A stretch of DNA of 64,000 nt from Microbacterium sufflavum (GTDB lineage: Bacteria > Actinomycetota > Actinomycetes > Actinomycetales > Microbacteriaceae), in assembly GCF_023101165.1 (NCBI RefSeq), contig NZ_CP078076.1, positions 992,001 through 1,056,000 of the forward strand, read 5' to 3'. Position numbers and translations under genes: made by a program. The notes below the pieces were generated by a model. The model did not search any database and had not been told where the DNA came from. It worked only from the letters and a program-made list of their open reading frames with translations. Shown piece after piece: positions 7,892 through 17,803 of this stretch (positions within the stretch are counted from its first letter, which is position 1; the number at the start of each line of letters is the position of its first letter).

Positions 7892-9205
7892 TCAGCCCTC
7901 CGCGACGGTCTCCCGCGCCGGCCACGACCGCGTCACCCGGTCGAGCACCCCATCCAGGGTCGACCACGCATCGGCCGACCGCATCGACGTGCCGATGCGC
8001 TCCGCCGCCACGCGGAACGAGGGCTGCGCCAGCACGCGGTGCACGGCCGCGGCGATCTGGGCGGACGCCGGGGTGTTGGTGCGGAGGTTCACGCCGGCGC
8101 CCGACCAGCCCACGCGCGCCGAGACCTCCACCTTGTCCTCCGTCTGGCCGGCGACGACGATCGGCACCCCGTGGGCGAGGGCCTGCTGCACACCGCCGTA
8201 CCCGCCGTTGGTGACCAGCACGTCGATCTTCGGCAGCAGCCGGTCGTACGGCAGGTACTCCGCCACCCGCACGTTCTCCGGCAGGTCGGCGGGAAGGCTG
8301 TTCCTCGGGCGCCCGCCCGTCGTCACCACCACGAGCAGGTCGGACGGCGCGAGCCCGTGCACCGCGGGCAGCACGAGCTGGGTGAAGTCGGAGTTGGCGA
8401 TGGTGCCCTGGGTGACGTGCACGACCGGGCGGTCGCCGTCGAGGTCGTCCCACCAGTCCGGCAGCGGGGCGTCGGACGCGGTCGTGGGCAGCGGTCCGGC
8501 GAAGTGCACCGTGTCGGGCAGGTCGCCGCGCGGATACTCGAACTCGGGCACCGTGAACTGCACGTAGGCGTCGGTGCGTCCCGCCCAGTCCAGCACGAAG
8601 CCGCCGAGGTCGCGGCCGACGGTCTGCCGCGCCATGTCGTCGGCCTCCCGCTGCACCCCGCCGAAGATCGCGCGCTCGGCGACGAGCCGCAGGGCCGCGT
8701 TGCGCAGGCGCCCCAGCGGCCCGCGCATCGGGGTGACGCCCAGCCCGAACGGCGCGGTGTCGACGCTGCGGGCTCCGAGGGGGAAGATCCCGAGCGCGAT
8801 CACGGGCGGCCGCTCGGCCGCGGGCAGGAGCTGCAGCAGCGCACCCCCGACGAAGAGCGGCTCGGTGAGGACGGCGTCGATGCGACGGGAGGCGAGCTCG
8901 GCGCGCACGGCCGCGAGCTGGGCGGCACCGGGCCGCACGAACAGCGTGCTCATGTCGAACCGGAGTGCTGCGGGGCCGGTGAGACCCGCACGCTCGGGGA
9001 ACGCGCCGTCGGCGTCGTCGAGGTCGACGTCGGCCTCGGGCGGCAGCGGAAGGAAGCGGGCGCCGCTGGCCAGCACCCGGTCGGCGTAGCGGGCGCTGGT
9101 GAGGAATCCGACCTCGTGCCCGGCGTCGACCAGGTGCCGGGCGACCTGCAGGAGGGACAGCACGTGACCGTGAGCGGGAGTGCAGGTGAGGAGGTAGCTG
9201 GACAT
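7892..9205 (-). CDS. UDP-glycosyltransferase of the macrolide (MGT) type, GT1 family
   Basis: The enzyme has 437 residues and the GT-B fold of family GT1. The N-terminal acceptor domain opens SYLLTCTPAHGHVLSLLQVA. The C-terminal donor domain carries VTNGGYGGVQQALAHGVPIV and AGQTEDKVEVSARV, the region that binds the nucleotide-sugar phosphate. Such enzymes glucosylate small hydrophobic acceptors such as macrolides or polyphenols and often inactivate antibiotics. It diverges from a TetR regulator at 9269, and a palindrome at 9225-9240 lies between the two, so it is probably repressed until its acceptor is sensed. The acceptor is unknown. Confidence 0.88.
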   Translation of the reverse strand: MSSYLLTCTPAHGHVLSLLQVARHLVDAGHEVGFLTSARYADRVLASGARFLPLPPEADVDLDDADGAFPERAGLTGPAALRFDMSTLFVRPGAAQLAAVRAELASRRIDAVLTEPLFVGGALLQLLPAAERPPVIALGIFPLGARSVDTAPFGLGVTPMRGPLGRLRNAALRLVAERAIFGGVQREADDMARQTVGRDLGGFVLDWAGRTDAYVQFTVPEFEYPRGDLPDTVHFAGPLPTTASDAPLPDWWDDLDGDRPVVHVTQGTIANSDFTQLVLPAVHGLAPSDLLVVVTTGGRPRNSLPADLPENVRVAEYLPYDRLLPKIDVLVTNGGYGGVQQALAHGVPIVVAGQTEDKVEVSARVGWSGAGVNLRTNTPASAQIAAAVHRVLAQPSFRVAAERIGTSMRSADAWSTLDGVLDRVTRSWPARETVAEG

Positions 9206-9224
9206 GGCGTGCCTTCGGTTAGGA

Positions 9225-9240
9225 TTGACTGTACCGTCGA
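9225..9240. promoter_or_regulatory. TetR-type operator between glycosyltransferase and regulator
   Basis: The 16-base site has the symmetric pattern TnGACnGTACnGTCnA. It lies 20 bases before the glycosyltransferase start and 29 bases before the TetR start, the usual place for an operator controlling both. Binding is inferred. Confidence 0.6.
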
Positions 9241-9268
9241 AGTATTCATCACCCCTTGAGGAAAGTCA

Positions 9269-9907
9269 ATGGCTGAAGCCGCCCCGCGTGCCTACACGTC
9301 CGCCCTGCGCACCCGCCAGGCCCAGGAGACGCGAGCGCGCATCGTCGCCGCAGCCGCCCGCCTCTTCGCGTCGCAGGGGTACCAGGCGACCACGATCGCT
9401 GCCATCGCCCGCGAGGCCGGGGTGTCGGCCGAGACCGTGAAGACCACCGCGGCGAAGGCCGAGCTGCTGATCGCCGCGTTCGAGGTGACGTTCTCCGGGT
9501 CGGAGGCCGCGGAGTCACTCGTGGAGACGGAGGTCGCCTCCGGACTGCTCGACCTGCCCGACGACGCATTCCTCGACGGCGTGCTCACCCAGATCACCAC
9601 GGCCAACCAGCGCGGGCACGGCCTGTGGACCGTCCTGCTCGGGGCCGCGCTGTCCGACCCCGTCGTCGACGAAGCGCTCCGCCGCATCCTGGACAACCGG
9701 GCGGCGGACTACCGCGGGTTCGTGGCGGAGCTGGTGCGGCGCGGCATCGCCCCCGCGGCCACCGACACCGACGCGACCGCCGATGCCCTGTCGTTCCTGC
9801 TGTCGCCCGAGAGCTACCAGCAGCTGGTCGCGCAGTCCGGGTGGACGCCCGCCCGCTACGCCGACTGGCTGCGCACGACGGTGCTCGCCGAGGTCACACG
9901 CCCCTGA
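9269..9907 (+). CDS. TetR-family transcriptional regulator
   Basis: The protein has 212 residues. Its TetR helix-turn-helix is seen at about residues 20-65 (RARIVAAAARLFASQGYQAT, then IAREAGVSAETVKTTAAKAE). The C-terminal two thirds form the ligand and dimer domain (GHGLWTVLLGAALSDP). It diverges from the glycosyltransferase and very probably represses it through the palindrome at 9225-9240. A GAGGAA sequence precedes the ATG. Its stop codon forms part of the hairpin 9904-9923 shared with the convergent dehydrogenase gene. Confidence 0.88.
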   Translation: MAEAAPRAYTSALRTRQAQETRARIVAAAARLFASQGYQATTIAAIAREAGVSAETVKTTAAKAELLIAAFEVTFSGSEAAESLVETEVASGLLDLPDDAFLDGVLTQITTANQRGHGLWTVLLGAALSDPVVDEALRRILDNRAADYRGFVAELVRRGIAPAATDTDATADALSFLLSPESYQQLVAQSGWTPARYADWLRTTVLAEVTRP

Positions 9908-9923
9908 CGCGCCTGCGCGTCAG
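9904..9923. terminator. Bidirectional terminator hairpin built from two stop codons
   Basis: Perfect 8-bp arms CTGACGCG and CGCGTCAG enclose a CCTG loop. TGA of the TetR gene and TCA of the dehydrogenase gene pair with each other in the stem. Confidence 0.6.
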
Positions 9924-10666
9924 CGCGCCGACCAGCCGCCATCCATCGTGTGGCTCGCTCCGGTGATCATTCCCGCCGCGTCGCCCGCGAGCCACAGCGC
10001 GAGCGCCGCGACCTCCTCCGGTTCCACCAGCCGCTTGATCGCGGACTCGGTGAGCAGCACCGATTCCAGCACCTCGTCCTCCGCGATGCCGTGCAGCCGC
10101 GCCTGATCCGCGATCTGCTTCTCCACCAACGGCGTGCGCACGTAGCCCGGATTCAGGCAGTTGCTCGTCACCCCGTGGGCCGCGCCCTCCAGCGCCGTGA
10201 CCTTCGACAGGCCCTCCAGCCCGTGCTTGGCCGCGACATACGCCGCCTTGAACGGCGAAGCCCGCAGGCCGTGCACGCTCGACACGTTCAGCACCCGCCC
10301 GAACCCGCGCTCGTACATGCCGGGGAGGGCGGCGCGGATCAGCAGGAACGGCGCCTCCAGCATCAGCCGCAGGAGGAACGAGAACCGCTCCGGATCGAAC
10401 TCCTCGATGGGGCTGACGTGCTGCACACCCGCGTTGTTCACGAGGATGTCGGTGTCGATCCGCGCCTCGGCGAGCGCGGCGACGTCGGACAGGTCCACCT
10501 GCCACGCCTCCCCGCCCACCTCCGCCGCGAGGGCCCGCGCCGCGTCGCCGTCGATGTCGGCGACGGTCACCCGGGCCCCCGCGGCGGCGAACGCGCGCAC
10601 GCACGCGGCGCCGATCCCGCTCGCTCCGCCCGTCACGAGGGCCCGGCGTCCGGACAGATCCGTCAT
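9920..10666 (-). CDS. 3-hydroxybutyrate dehydrogenase-like short-chain dehydrogenase
   Basis: This 248-residue SDR enzyme has the NAD-binding TGGASGIG motif at about residues 12-19, NNAGVQHVSPIEEF, the catalytic Ser in LNVSSVHGLRAS and the YVAAKHG catalytic Tyr/Lys pair. The HVSPIEEF and HGLRASPFKAAYV segments are those of D-3-hydroxybutyrate dehydrogenases, which oxidise 3-hydroxybutyrate to acetoacetate. Its ATG overlaps the stop of the upstream transporter gene (10663-10666). The pairing with an MHS-type organic acid symporter supports uptake and oxidation of a small hydroxy acid. A closely related substrate cannot be excluded. Confidence 0.85.
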   Translation of the reverse strand: MTDLSGRRALVTGGASGIGAACVRAFAAAGARVTVADIDGDAARALAAEVGGEAWQVDLSDVAALAEARIDTDILVNNAGVQHVSPIEEFDPERFSFLLRLMLEAPFLLIRAALPGMYERGFGRVLNVSSVHGLRASPFKAAYVAAKHGLEGLSKVTALEGAAHGVTSNCLNPGYVRTPLVEKQIADQARLHGIAEDEVLESVLLTESAIKRLVEPEEVAALALWLAGDAAGMITGASHTMDGGWSAR

Positions 10667-12042
10667 GCGATGGCCTTCTCCGCGTCCAGCCGTGCCGCGG
10701 TGCGCGCCGCGTCCTCGTCGTCGATCGCCTGCAGGGAGATGCCGGTGGTCTCGCGCAGCGACAGCACGGCGATCGCCGTGACCACGCAGGCGATCACGAT
10801 GTAGATCGCGATCGGCAGCCAGGAGCCGAAGTCGCGCAGCCACTGGATCGCCAGGATCGGCGCGAGCGAGCCGGCGAGGATGGCCGTCACCTGCGAGCCC
10901 AGCGAAACCCCCGAGTAGCGCATGCGCGTCGGGAACAGCTCCGCCATCACGGCCGGCTGCGGCGCGTACATGAACGCGTGGAAGCAGAGCCCGATCGTCA
11001 CCGCCAGCACGATCAGCACCGGGTTGAGGGTGTCGAACAGCGGGAAGGCGAAGAACGCCCACGTCGCGCTGAGGATCGCGCCGGTCAGGTACACGGGCTT
11101 GCGGCCCCAGCGGTCGGCGAGCCGGCCGAGCTGCGGGATGACCGCGAAGTGCACCACGTGTGCGATCAGCAGCGCCAGCAGCAGCTGGCTGGTGTCGTAC
11201 TCGTGCACGGTCTTGAGGTACACGATCGTGAAGCTGACGACGATGTAGTAGACGATGTTCTCCGCGAACCGGAGGCCCATGGCCTGCACGATGCCGACCG
11301 GGTAGCGGCGCAGCACCTCGACGACGCCGTAGGAGGTGGCCTTCTCGGTCTCGACCTGGGCCTTCGCCTCCAGGAAGATCGGCGCCTCCTCCACGTGACG
11401 GCGGATGTAGTAGCCGACGAGGACGATCACGGCGGACAGCCAGAACGCGATGCGCCAGCCCCACTCGAGGAACGCGGCGGAGCTCATGACCCACGAGCTC
11501 ACGAGCAGCACGAGCGTGGCGAGCAGGTTGCCCACCGGGACGGCGGCCTGCGGCCAGCTCGACCAGAACGCGCGCGAGCGGTCGGGGCTCTGCTCCGCGA
11601 CCAGCAGTACTGCGCCGCCCCACTCGCCGCCGACCGCGAAGCCCTGGATGAACCGCAGGGCCACGAGCATCGCGGGGGCCCAGTAGCCGATGCTCTGGAA
11701 CCCGGGCAGGCAGCCCATCAGGAAGGTCGCGGCGCCGACGATGATGATCGTGGCCTGCAGGGTGGGCTTGCGGCCGAAGCGGTCGCCGATCTGCCCGAAC
11801 ACGATGCCGCCGAGCGGGCGCGCGATGAAGCCGACCGCGTAGGTGACGAAGGCGGCGATGATGCCGTCGAGCGGGGAGCCGGTCGCGGGGAAGAAGTAGG
11901 TGCCGAACACCAGGCTCGCGGCGGTGGCGTAGAGGAAGAACTCGTACCACTCGACGACGGTGCCGGCCATGGAGGCCGCGACGACGCGCTTGAGCTTCGA
12001 CGGGGGTGCGGCGGTCGGGGATGCAGCAGTGGGGGATGCCAT
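10663..12042 (-). CDS. MFS transporter, metabolite:H+ symporter (MHS/ShiA-ProP-like) family
   Basis: The protein has 459 residues and twelve predicted spans. MHS signatures include MAGTVVEWYEFFLYA near residue 26, RPLGGIVFGQIGDRFGRK at about 75-92, and RFIQGFAVGGEWGGA in the fourth/fifth span. The family imports organic acids, betaines or shikimate with protons. The start follows AAGGAG by a good distance, and the next gene, a 3-hydroxybutyrate-type dehydrogenase, overlaps its stop. I infer that it brings in the dehydrogenase substrate or its precursor. The divergent LysR gene is its likely regulator. Confidence 0.88.
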   Translation of the reverse strand: MASPTAASPTAAPPSKLKRVVAASMAGTVVEWYEFFLYATAASLVFGTYFFPATGSPLDGIIAAFVTYAVGFIARPLGGIVFGQIGDRFGRKPTLQATIIIVGAATFLMGCLPGFQSIGYWAPAMLVALRFIQGFAVGGEWGGAVLLVAEQSPDRSRAFWSSWPQAAVPVGNLLATLVLLVSSWVMSSAAFLEWGWRIAFWLSAVIVLVGYYIRRHVEEAPIFLEAKAQVETEKATSYGVVEVLRRYPVGIVQAMGLRFAENIVYYIVVSFTIVYLKTVHEYDTSQLLLALLIAHVVHFAVIPQLGRLADRWGRKPVYLTGAILSATWAFFAFPLFDTLNPVLIVLAVTIGLCFHAFMYAPQPAVMAELFPTRMRYSGVSLGSQVTAILAGSLAPILAIQWLRDFGSWLPIAIYIVIACVVTAIAVLSLRETTGISLQAIDDEDAARTAARLDAEKAIA

Positions 12043-12146
12043 GTCTCTCCTTCGGGTGTCGACGGTGACACCTCCCGACCAGTGTCGGCGGGCGCTGAGG
12101 CTGCAGCAATGCCCAGTCACGCGCAGCCCCTGTGCATAATTGCAGA

Positions 12147-13061
12147 ATGGAGGCGACGAGGCGACCCCGGGCTGACGACCTGCTCGTGCTGCTCGCGGTC
12201 GCCCGCACCGGCCGCTACACGAGCGCCGCGACGCACCTCGGCCTCGACCACACCACGGTCGCCCGGCGCATCGCCGCCCTGGAAGACGCCCTCGGCGGAC
12301 GGGTCGTGGCCCAGTCCGCGTCCGGATGGGAGCTCACCGACCTCGGGCGCACCGCCGCCGAGACCGGAGGACGCATCGAGGCCGCACTGTCGCAGCTCGA
12401 CGACGGCGGCGGTGAGACCCCCGACCCGGTCGCGGGCGTCGTGCGGATGTCGGCCACGGACGGCTTCAGCGCCTACATCGCGGCGCCCGCCATCGCCGAC
12501 CTGCGCCTCGAGCATCCGCGGCTGACCGTCGAGATCGTCGCCGCGACGCGTCGGGCGGCCGAGCACCGCGCCGGGCTCGACCTGGAGGTGGTGGTCGGCG
12601 CACCCCAGACCCGCAGAGCCCACGCGGTGAAGCTCGGCACCTACACCCTCGGCATGTACGCCTCGCGCGACTACCTCGCGCGCACGGGCACGCCGGCCAC
12701 GCGGGAGGAGCTGGAGCGGCATCGCCTGGTGTACTTCGTCGACTCGATGCTGCAGGTGGACGCACTCGACCTCCCGCGCCGGCTCGTGCCCGGGATGCAG
12801 GACGGCCTCACGTCGACGAACGTGTTCGTGCACGTGGAGGCGACCAGGGCGGGCGCGGGCATCGGGCTGCTGCCGTGCTTCGCCGCCGACCGCCACGACG
12901 ACCTGGTGCGACTGCTGCCGTCGGTGTTCGCCGAGAAGCTGCCGTACTACATGGTCGCCCGGCCCGAGTCGCTACGGCTCCCCGCGGTCGCCGCCCTCGC
13001 CGACGCGCTGCGCGCCCGCACCCGCGCCTCCCGGGCAATGCTCGACGGCCTCACCGCCTGA
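12147..13061 (+). CDS. LysR-family transcriptional regulator
   Basis: The protein has 304 residues. The N-terminal winged helix-turn-helix (DDLLVLLAVARTGRYTSAAT, then LDHTTVARRIAALEDALGGR) spans about 9-65 and the co-inducer domain fills the rest. The ATG at 12147 is preferred; a GTG five codons upstream is the alternative. It diverges from the MHS transporter and dehydrogenase operon, which it probably activates. The intergenic 104 bases contain TTGCAG and CTGCAG-type elements but no unique operator could be fixed. Confidence 0.88.
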   Translation: MEATRRPRADDLLVLLAVARTGRYTSAATHLGLDHTTVARRIAALEDALGGRVVAQSASGWELTDLGRTAAETGGRIEAALSQLDDGGGETPDPVAGVVRMSATDGFSAYIAAPAIADLRLEHPRLTVEIVAATRRAAEHRAGLDLEVVVGAPQTRRAHAVKLGTYTLGMYASRDYLARTGTPATREELERHRLVYFVDSMLQVDALDLPRRLVPGMQDGLTSTNVFVHVEATRAGAGIGLLPCFAADRHDDLVRLLPSVFAEKLPYYMVARPESLRLPAVAALADALRARTRASRAMLDGLTA

Positions 13062-13072
13062 GCGTCGCGCGG

Positions 13073-13459
13073 TCAGGCGAGCCCGAGGGAGAGGAGCTCG
13101 GCGGGGTCGAGCATGCGCGAGCGGATGAGGAACCGCAGACCCGTCGGGCCCTCCACGCTGAAGCCGGCGCCGCGACCGGGGACCACGTCGATCGTGAGGT
13201 GCGTGTACTTCCAGTACTCGAACTGCGACGCCGACATGAACACTTCCACGGGCTCGGTCAGCCCCACGTCGAGCCGTCCGAGCAGCACATCGCCCGGACC
13301 GGTGAGGAACATCCCCACGGGGTAGCACATGGGCGCGGAGCCGTCGCAGCAGCCGCCCGACTGGTGGAACATGAGCGGACCGTGCTGCGCGGTCAGTTCA
13401 CGCACGAGTGCGGCCGCGGGCTCCGTCACCGCGACCCGCTCGGGGGTGCTCGCCGTCAT
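13073..13459 (-). CDS. DUF779 protein associated with aldehyde dehydrogenase
   Basis: The protein has 128 residues. The DUF779 hallmarks are GPLMFHQSGGCCDGSAPMCYP at about residues 27-47, where the paired and following cysteines could bind a metal, and FEYWKYTHLTIDVVPGRG near residue 80. Proteins of this family are encoded next to acetaldehyde or alcohol dehydrogenases in many actinobacteria and proteobacteria; the exact job is not established. It lies downstream of the aldehyde dehydrogenase on the same strand, with a 16-bp hairpin between. Confidence 0.88.
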   Translation of the reverse strand: MTASTPERVAVTEPAAALVRELTAQHGPLMFHQSGGCCDGSAPMCYPVGMFLTGPGDVLLGRLDVGLTEPVEVFMSASQFEYWKYTHLTIDVVPGRGAGFSVEGPTGLRFLIRSRMLDPAELLSLGLA

Positions 13460-13480
13460 GTGCTCGTCCTTCCGTGGTGC

Positions 13481-13532
13481 CCGGTCGTCGAGCGAGACCC
13501 CGCCGCTCGCGCGTCGCTCGCTCGACGACCGG
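13481..13532. repeat. Long perfect hairpin between aldehyde dehydrogenase and DUF779 genes
   Basis: Sixteen-base perfect arms (13481-13496 and 13517-13532, CCGGTCGTCGAGCGAG and its complement) enclose a 20-base loop. It lies in the 115-base gap between two genes of one unit. It may act as an attenuator or mRNA stabiliser, or be a copy of a repetitive extragenic palindrome. I saw no second copy in this window. Confidence 0.65.
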
Positions 13533-13574
13533 AGTATCCCGGGCGGACGCTGCCGCGCCCGCCCGGGAGGCGGA

Positions 13575-15125
<1,551 letters not shown>

Positions 15126-15195
15126 GGGGTCTCCTTCGACGGGTGGGCCGCGGCCTCGATGCTCAGCGGCTGTCTCCGACGGTAGGCGGCTCCCC

Positions 15196-15232
15196 GTTGC
15201 AGCCCCGTGCGCAACGTTGCAGGAGGTTGCAG
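15196..15232. promoter_or_regulatory. GTTGCAG repeats and GCAACGTTGC palindrome before aldehyde dehydrogenase
   Basis: GTTGCAG occurs at 15196, 15216 and 15226, that is at intervals of 20 and 10 bases, so on one DNA face. The middle copy is part of the perfect palindrome GCAACGTTGC at 15211-15220. The site is 71-107 bases before the aldehyde dehydrogenase start. The GAF-type regulator encoded at 16357 is the likeliest binding protein. Confidence 0.55.
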
Positions 15233-15234
15233 CC

Positions 15235-16347
15235 TCAGGGAAGAGCGGCGAGGAAGGCGCGGAACCGCTCGGCCATCGCCCCCGGCACCTCGGCGATCGT
15301 GAAGTGCCCGCCGTGCTCGAGCCGCTCGAACACGCGCAGGTCGCGGTAGTAGCCGCGGGCGAGCCCCTCGGGGTAGTCGTGCTCGTGGCGCTGGATGAAC
15401 ACCGCGGCGGGGACCGTGACCGGCGGCATCGGGGCCGGAGTGTCGGCGCCCTCGTAGTACGGCCGGAAGGAGCTCGCGATGCTCTGCGTGACCGAGTAGA
15501 TCATCGCCTCGGTGAGGATGCGGTCGCGCGAGATCACGGCCTGCACGGCCGCCGGGTCGTCGCCGTCGGTGTCGGCCCACTCCGACAGCTTCTCGGCGAT
15601 CCACGCGAGCAGCCCCGCCGGGGAGTCGTTGAGCGCCGCGGCCAGGGTGTCGGGCCGCGCCCACTGCACGTGCCCGTACGACCCGTTCGGTCCGTGCTCG
15701 GCGTCGAGCCGGGCGAAGAACGCCTGCACCTCCGGGTCGTCGCTGGCCGCCCGCTCCTCCGGCGTGCCGAAGTGCGCATGGGTCGCGACGATGCCCGCCA
15801 CCTGCTCGGGGTATGACGCGGCGATCAGATCGCTCACGTTCGCCGAGACGTCTTCGCCGTAGGTGACGTAGGAGTCGTAGCCCAGCACCTCGGTCATCAG
15901 CCGGTGCATCGTGGCGGCGAAGCGCCGCTCGTCGGCCGGACCGTCGGCGTAGGGCTGCGAGAACGCGAAACCGGGCAGGCTGGCGACCACCACGTGGACG
16001 TCGTCGAGGAGCGCCGCGGCGTCGAGCTGCAGCGCGAACGTGTGCGGCCAGCCGTGCATGAGGAGCAGCGCCGGGGCGTCGGTCCGCTCGGAGCGCAGGT
16101 GCGCGAAGTGGACGTCGGTGCCGTCGACCTCGGCGAGGAACTGCGGGAAGCCGTTGAGCCACTCCTCCCGCGCCCGCCAGTCCCACTCCGCCCAGGAATG
16201 CACGAGCTCGCGCAGCCAGGCCGCGTTCATGCCGGAGCGCATGCGCCGGGGCGAGTCGTCGAGCAGCCGCGCGCGTCGAAGGCGGGCGCGCAGATCGTCG
16301 AGCACCTCGTCGGACACGTGCACGCGGAACGGACGGATCTCGGTCAT
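15235..16347 (-). CDS. Epoxide hydrolase, alpha/beta-hydrolase with EHN domain
   Basis: The protein has 370 residues. The N-terminal EHN region ([20 protein letters not shown]) covers about residues 3-100 and the alpha/beta-hydrolase core follows, with the oxyanion motif [10 protein letters not shown]. The nucleophile elbow reads [11 protein letters not shown], placing Asp at the expected position, and the catalytic His lies in [11 protein letters not shown] near the C-terminus. Such enzymes open epoxides to diols. The GAF regulator gene ends nine bases upstream of its start, so they may share a transcript. The natural epoxide is unknown; detoxification of an alkene-derived epoxide together with the aldehyde dehydrogenase is possible. 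Confidence 0.85.
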   Translation of the reverse strand: MTEIRPFRVHVSDEVLDDLRARLRRARLLDDSPRRMRSGMNAAWLRELVHSWAEWDWRAREEWLNGFPQFLAEVDGTDVHFAHLRSERTDAPALLLMHGWPHTFALQLDAAALLDDVHVVVASLPGFAFSQPYADGPADERRFAATMHRLMTEVLGYDSYVTYGEDVSANVSDLIAASYPEQVAGIVATHAHFGTPEERAASDDPEVQAFFARLDAEHGPNGSYGHVQWARPDTLAAALNDSPAGLLAWIAEKLSEWADTDGDDPAAVQAVISRDRILTEAMIYSVTQSIASSFRPYYEGADTPAPMPPVTVPAAVFIQRHEHDYPEGLARGYYRDLRVFERLEHGGHFTIAEVPGAMAERFRAFLAALP

Positions 16348-16356
16348 GCCCGGACG

Positions 16357-17691
16357 CTACGCGGGGCCACCGACAGCGCGTTCGATGCGGGTGACCAGGC
16401 CCGCCCGCCGCGGCGAGCGCGCGGGCAGCATCTCCAGCGCGAGCCGCAGCACCTCCGCGTCTTCCCGCCCCTCGGGGATGTCCGCGTACGCGAGCAGCAC
16501 GTCGAGACTCGCCTCCGACAGCATCGCCTCCCGGAGCGCCGCGCGCACGGTGTCGCGGAACTCCTCCACGCCCGGTGAGGTCGACTCGGGCAGCACGGCA
16601 CCGCGGTAGGCGGTGAGCGCGACGCGGTGGGCGCCGCGGTCGAGCAGCGACAGCACGTCGTGGGCGTCGGTCTCGAGCGGCACGGGCAGCCGGTACGGGC
16701 GGGACTCGGGCACCAGGTCGGGAGCCGTGCGCTCCAGCACCTTCCGCAGCCGCACCATCTCCGGGCGCAGGGTGTCGGGCGACACGTCGGGCCCGTACAC
16801 CAGCTCGCACAGCCGTTCGGCGGAGAGCCCCTGCCGGTGCACCGCGAGCATCAGGAGGATGGCGGCGTGCCGCGCGCTCAGCTCGATCACCGCCTCCTCG
16901 TGCGCGGACTCCGTCTCCAGCCGCGCGCGGTCGCGGCCGAGCACGTGCAGCCGCGCGCGGGCGGTCGCCGTCGCTCGGGGCTTCGGGGAGGGACGGCTGC
17001 GCGGGGATTCGGCGCGCCGCCGCAGCCGGGCCACCATCAGCTCGGACTCGACGGCACGGGCGGTCGCGTCAACGAGCAGCCGGGCCTGCGGGGTGACGAC
17101 CTCGGCGCCGCCGGTGATGTCGATCACGCCGAGCACCCGCTGGGTCTCCGGGTCGCGCACGGGCGCCGCGCTGCACGACCACGGGTGCACGAGCCGGTTG
17201 TAGTGCTCGGCACCGCGGATCTGCACCGACTGCCCGAGGGCGAGCGCGGTGCCCGGTGCGCTGGTGCCCACGGCGGCCTCCGACCAGTTCGCCCCCGCCA
17301 CGAAGCCCATGCCGTCGGTGAGGGAGCGCAGCTGCGCGTCGCCCTCGATCCACAGCAGCCGACCGGCCTGGTCGCCGACGGCGATCACGACCCCCGAGTC
17401 CTCCGAGGAGCCCGGCAGCAGCAGGGCGCGGATCAGGTCCATCGCGGAGGCGAGCGGATGCGCGAGGCGGTACTCCTCCAGCTCCTCGGCGTGCAGGTCG
17501 AGCGGCGGAAGCCCTTCCGGTCCGACGCGACCCCGCCATGACCGCTCCCATGACTCCCGGACGAGCGGGCGCACCTCCTGCAGGCGGCGGTCGTCGAGGT
17601 TCCCGGCGATCAGCTCCTCGTGCGCACGCTCGACGAGCAGGCGCGGGGCCTCGGGGAGAGACCCGTGGGTTCCCTGCCACGGTGCAGACAC
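16357..17691 (-). CDS. GAF-domain transcriptional regulator with C-terminal winged helix
   Basis: The protein has 444 residues. An AcoR-like N-terminus (about 1-75) precedes a GAF sensor domain (about 80-225; GFVAGANWSEAAVGTSAPG and LVHPWSCSAAPVRDP are typical). The C-terminal part (about 265-400) looks like an OmpR/SARP-type winged helix (SARHAAILLMLAVHR, LRPEMVRLRKVLERT). Unlike AcoR itself there is no sigma-54 AAA domain, which fits organisms without sigma-54. These regulators control acetaldehyde or alcohol dehydrogenase genes. The GTG start has AAGGAG eight bases before it. It probably acts at the GTTGCAG sites at 15196-15232. Confidence 0.82.
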   Translation of the reverse strand: MSAPWQGTHGSLPEAPRLLVERAHEELIAGNLDDRRLQEVRPLVRESWERSWRGRVGPEGLPPLDLHAEELEEYRLAHPLASAMDLIRALLLPGSSEDSGVVIAVGDQAGRLLWIEGDAQLRSLTDGMGFVAGANWSEAAVGTSAPGTALALGQSVQIRGAEHYNRLVHPWSCSAAPVRDPETQRVLGVIDITGGAEVVTPQARLLVDATARAVESELMVARLRRRAESPRSRPSPKPRATATARARLHVLGRDRARLETESAHEEAVIELSARHAAILLMLAVHRQGLSAERLCELVYGPDVSPDTLRPEMVRLRKVLERTAPDLVPESRPYRLPVPLETDAHDVLSLLDRGAHRVALTAYRGAVLPESTSPGVEEFRDTVRAALREAMLSEASLDVLLAYADIPEGREDAEVLRLALEMLPARSPRRAGLVTRIERAVGGPA

Positions 17692-17770
17692 GCGATCTCC
17701 TTCGTCGAGAACGGGCGTGCCCTCAGTGTAGGAGCGTTGGACCTGCGGCGGAATATCGCCTCGCGCCCCC

Positions 17771-17788
17771 CGCGGGACTCCTCCCGCG
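17771..17788. terminator. Hairpin downstream of TetR gene
   Basis: Perfect 7-bp arms CGCGGGA and TCCCGCG enclose a 4-base loop. It lies just after the end of the leftward TetR gene and before the GAF regulator, so it probably separates the two transcripts. Confidence 0.45.
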
Positions 17789-17803
17789 CAGGGGCCCGAA
17801 GGC

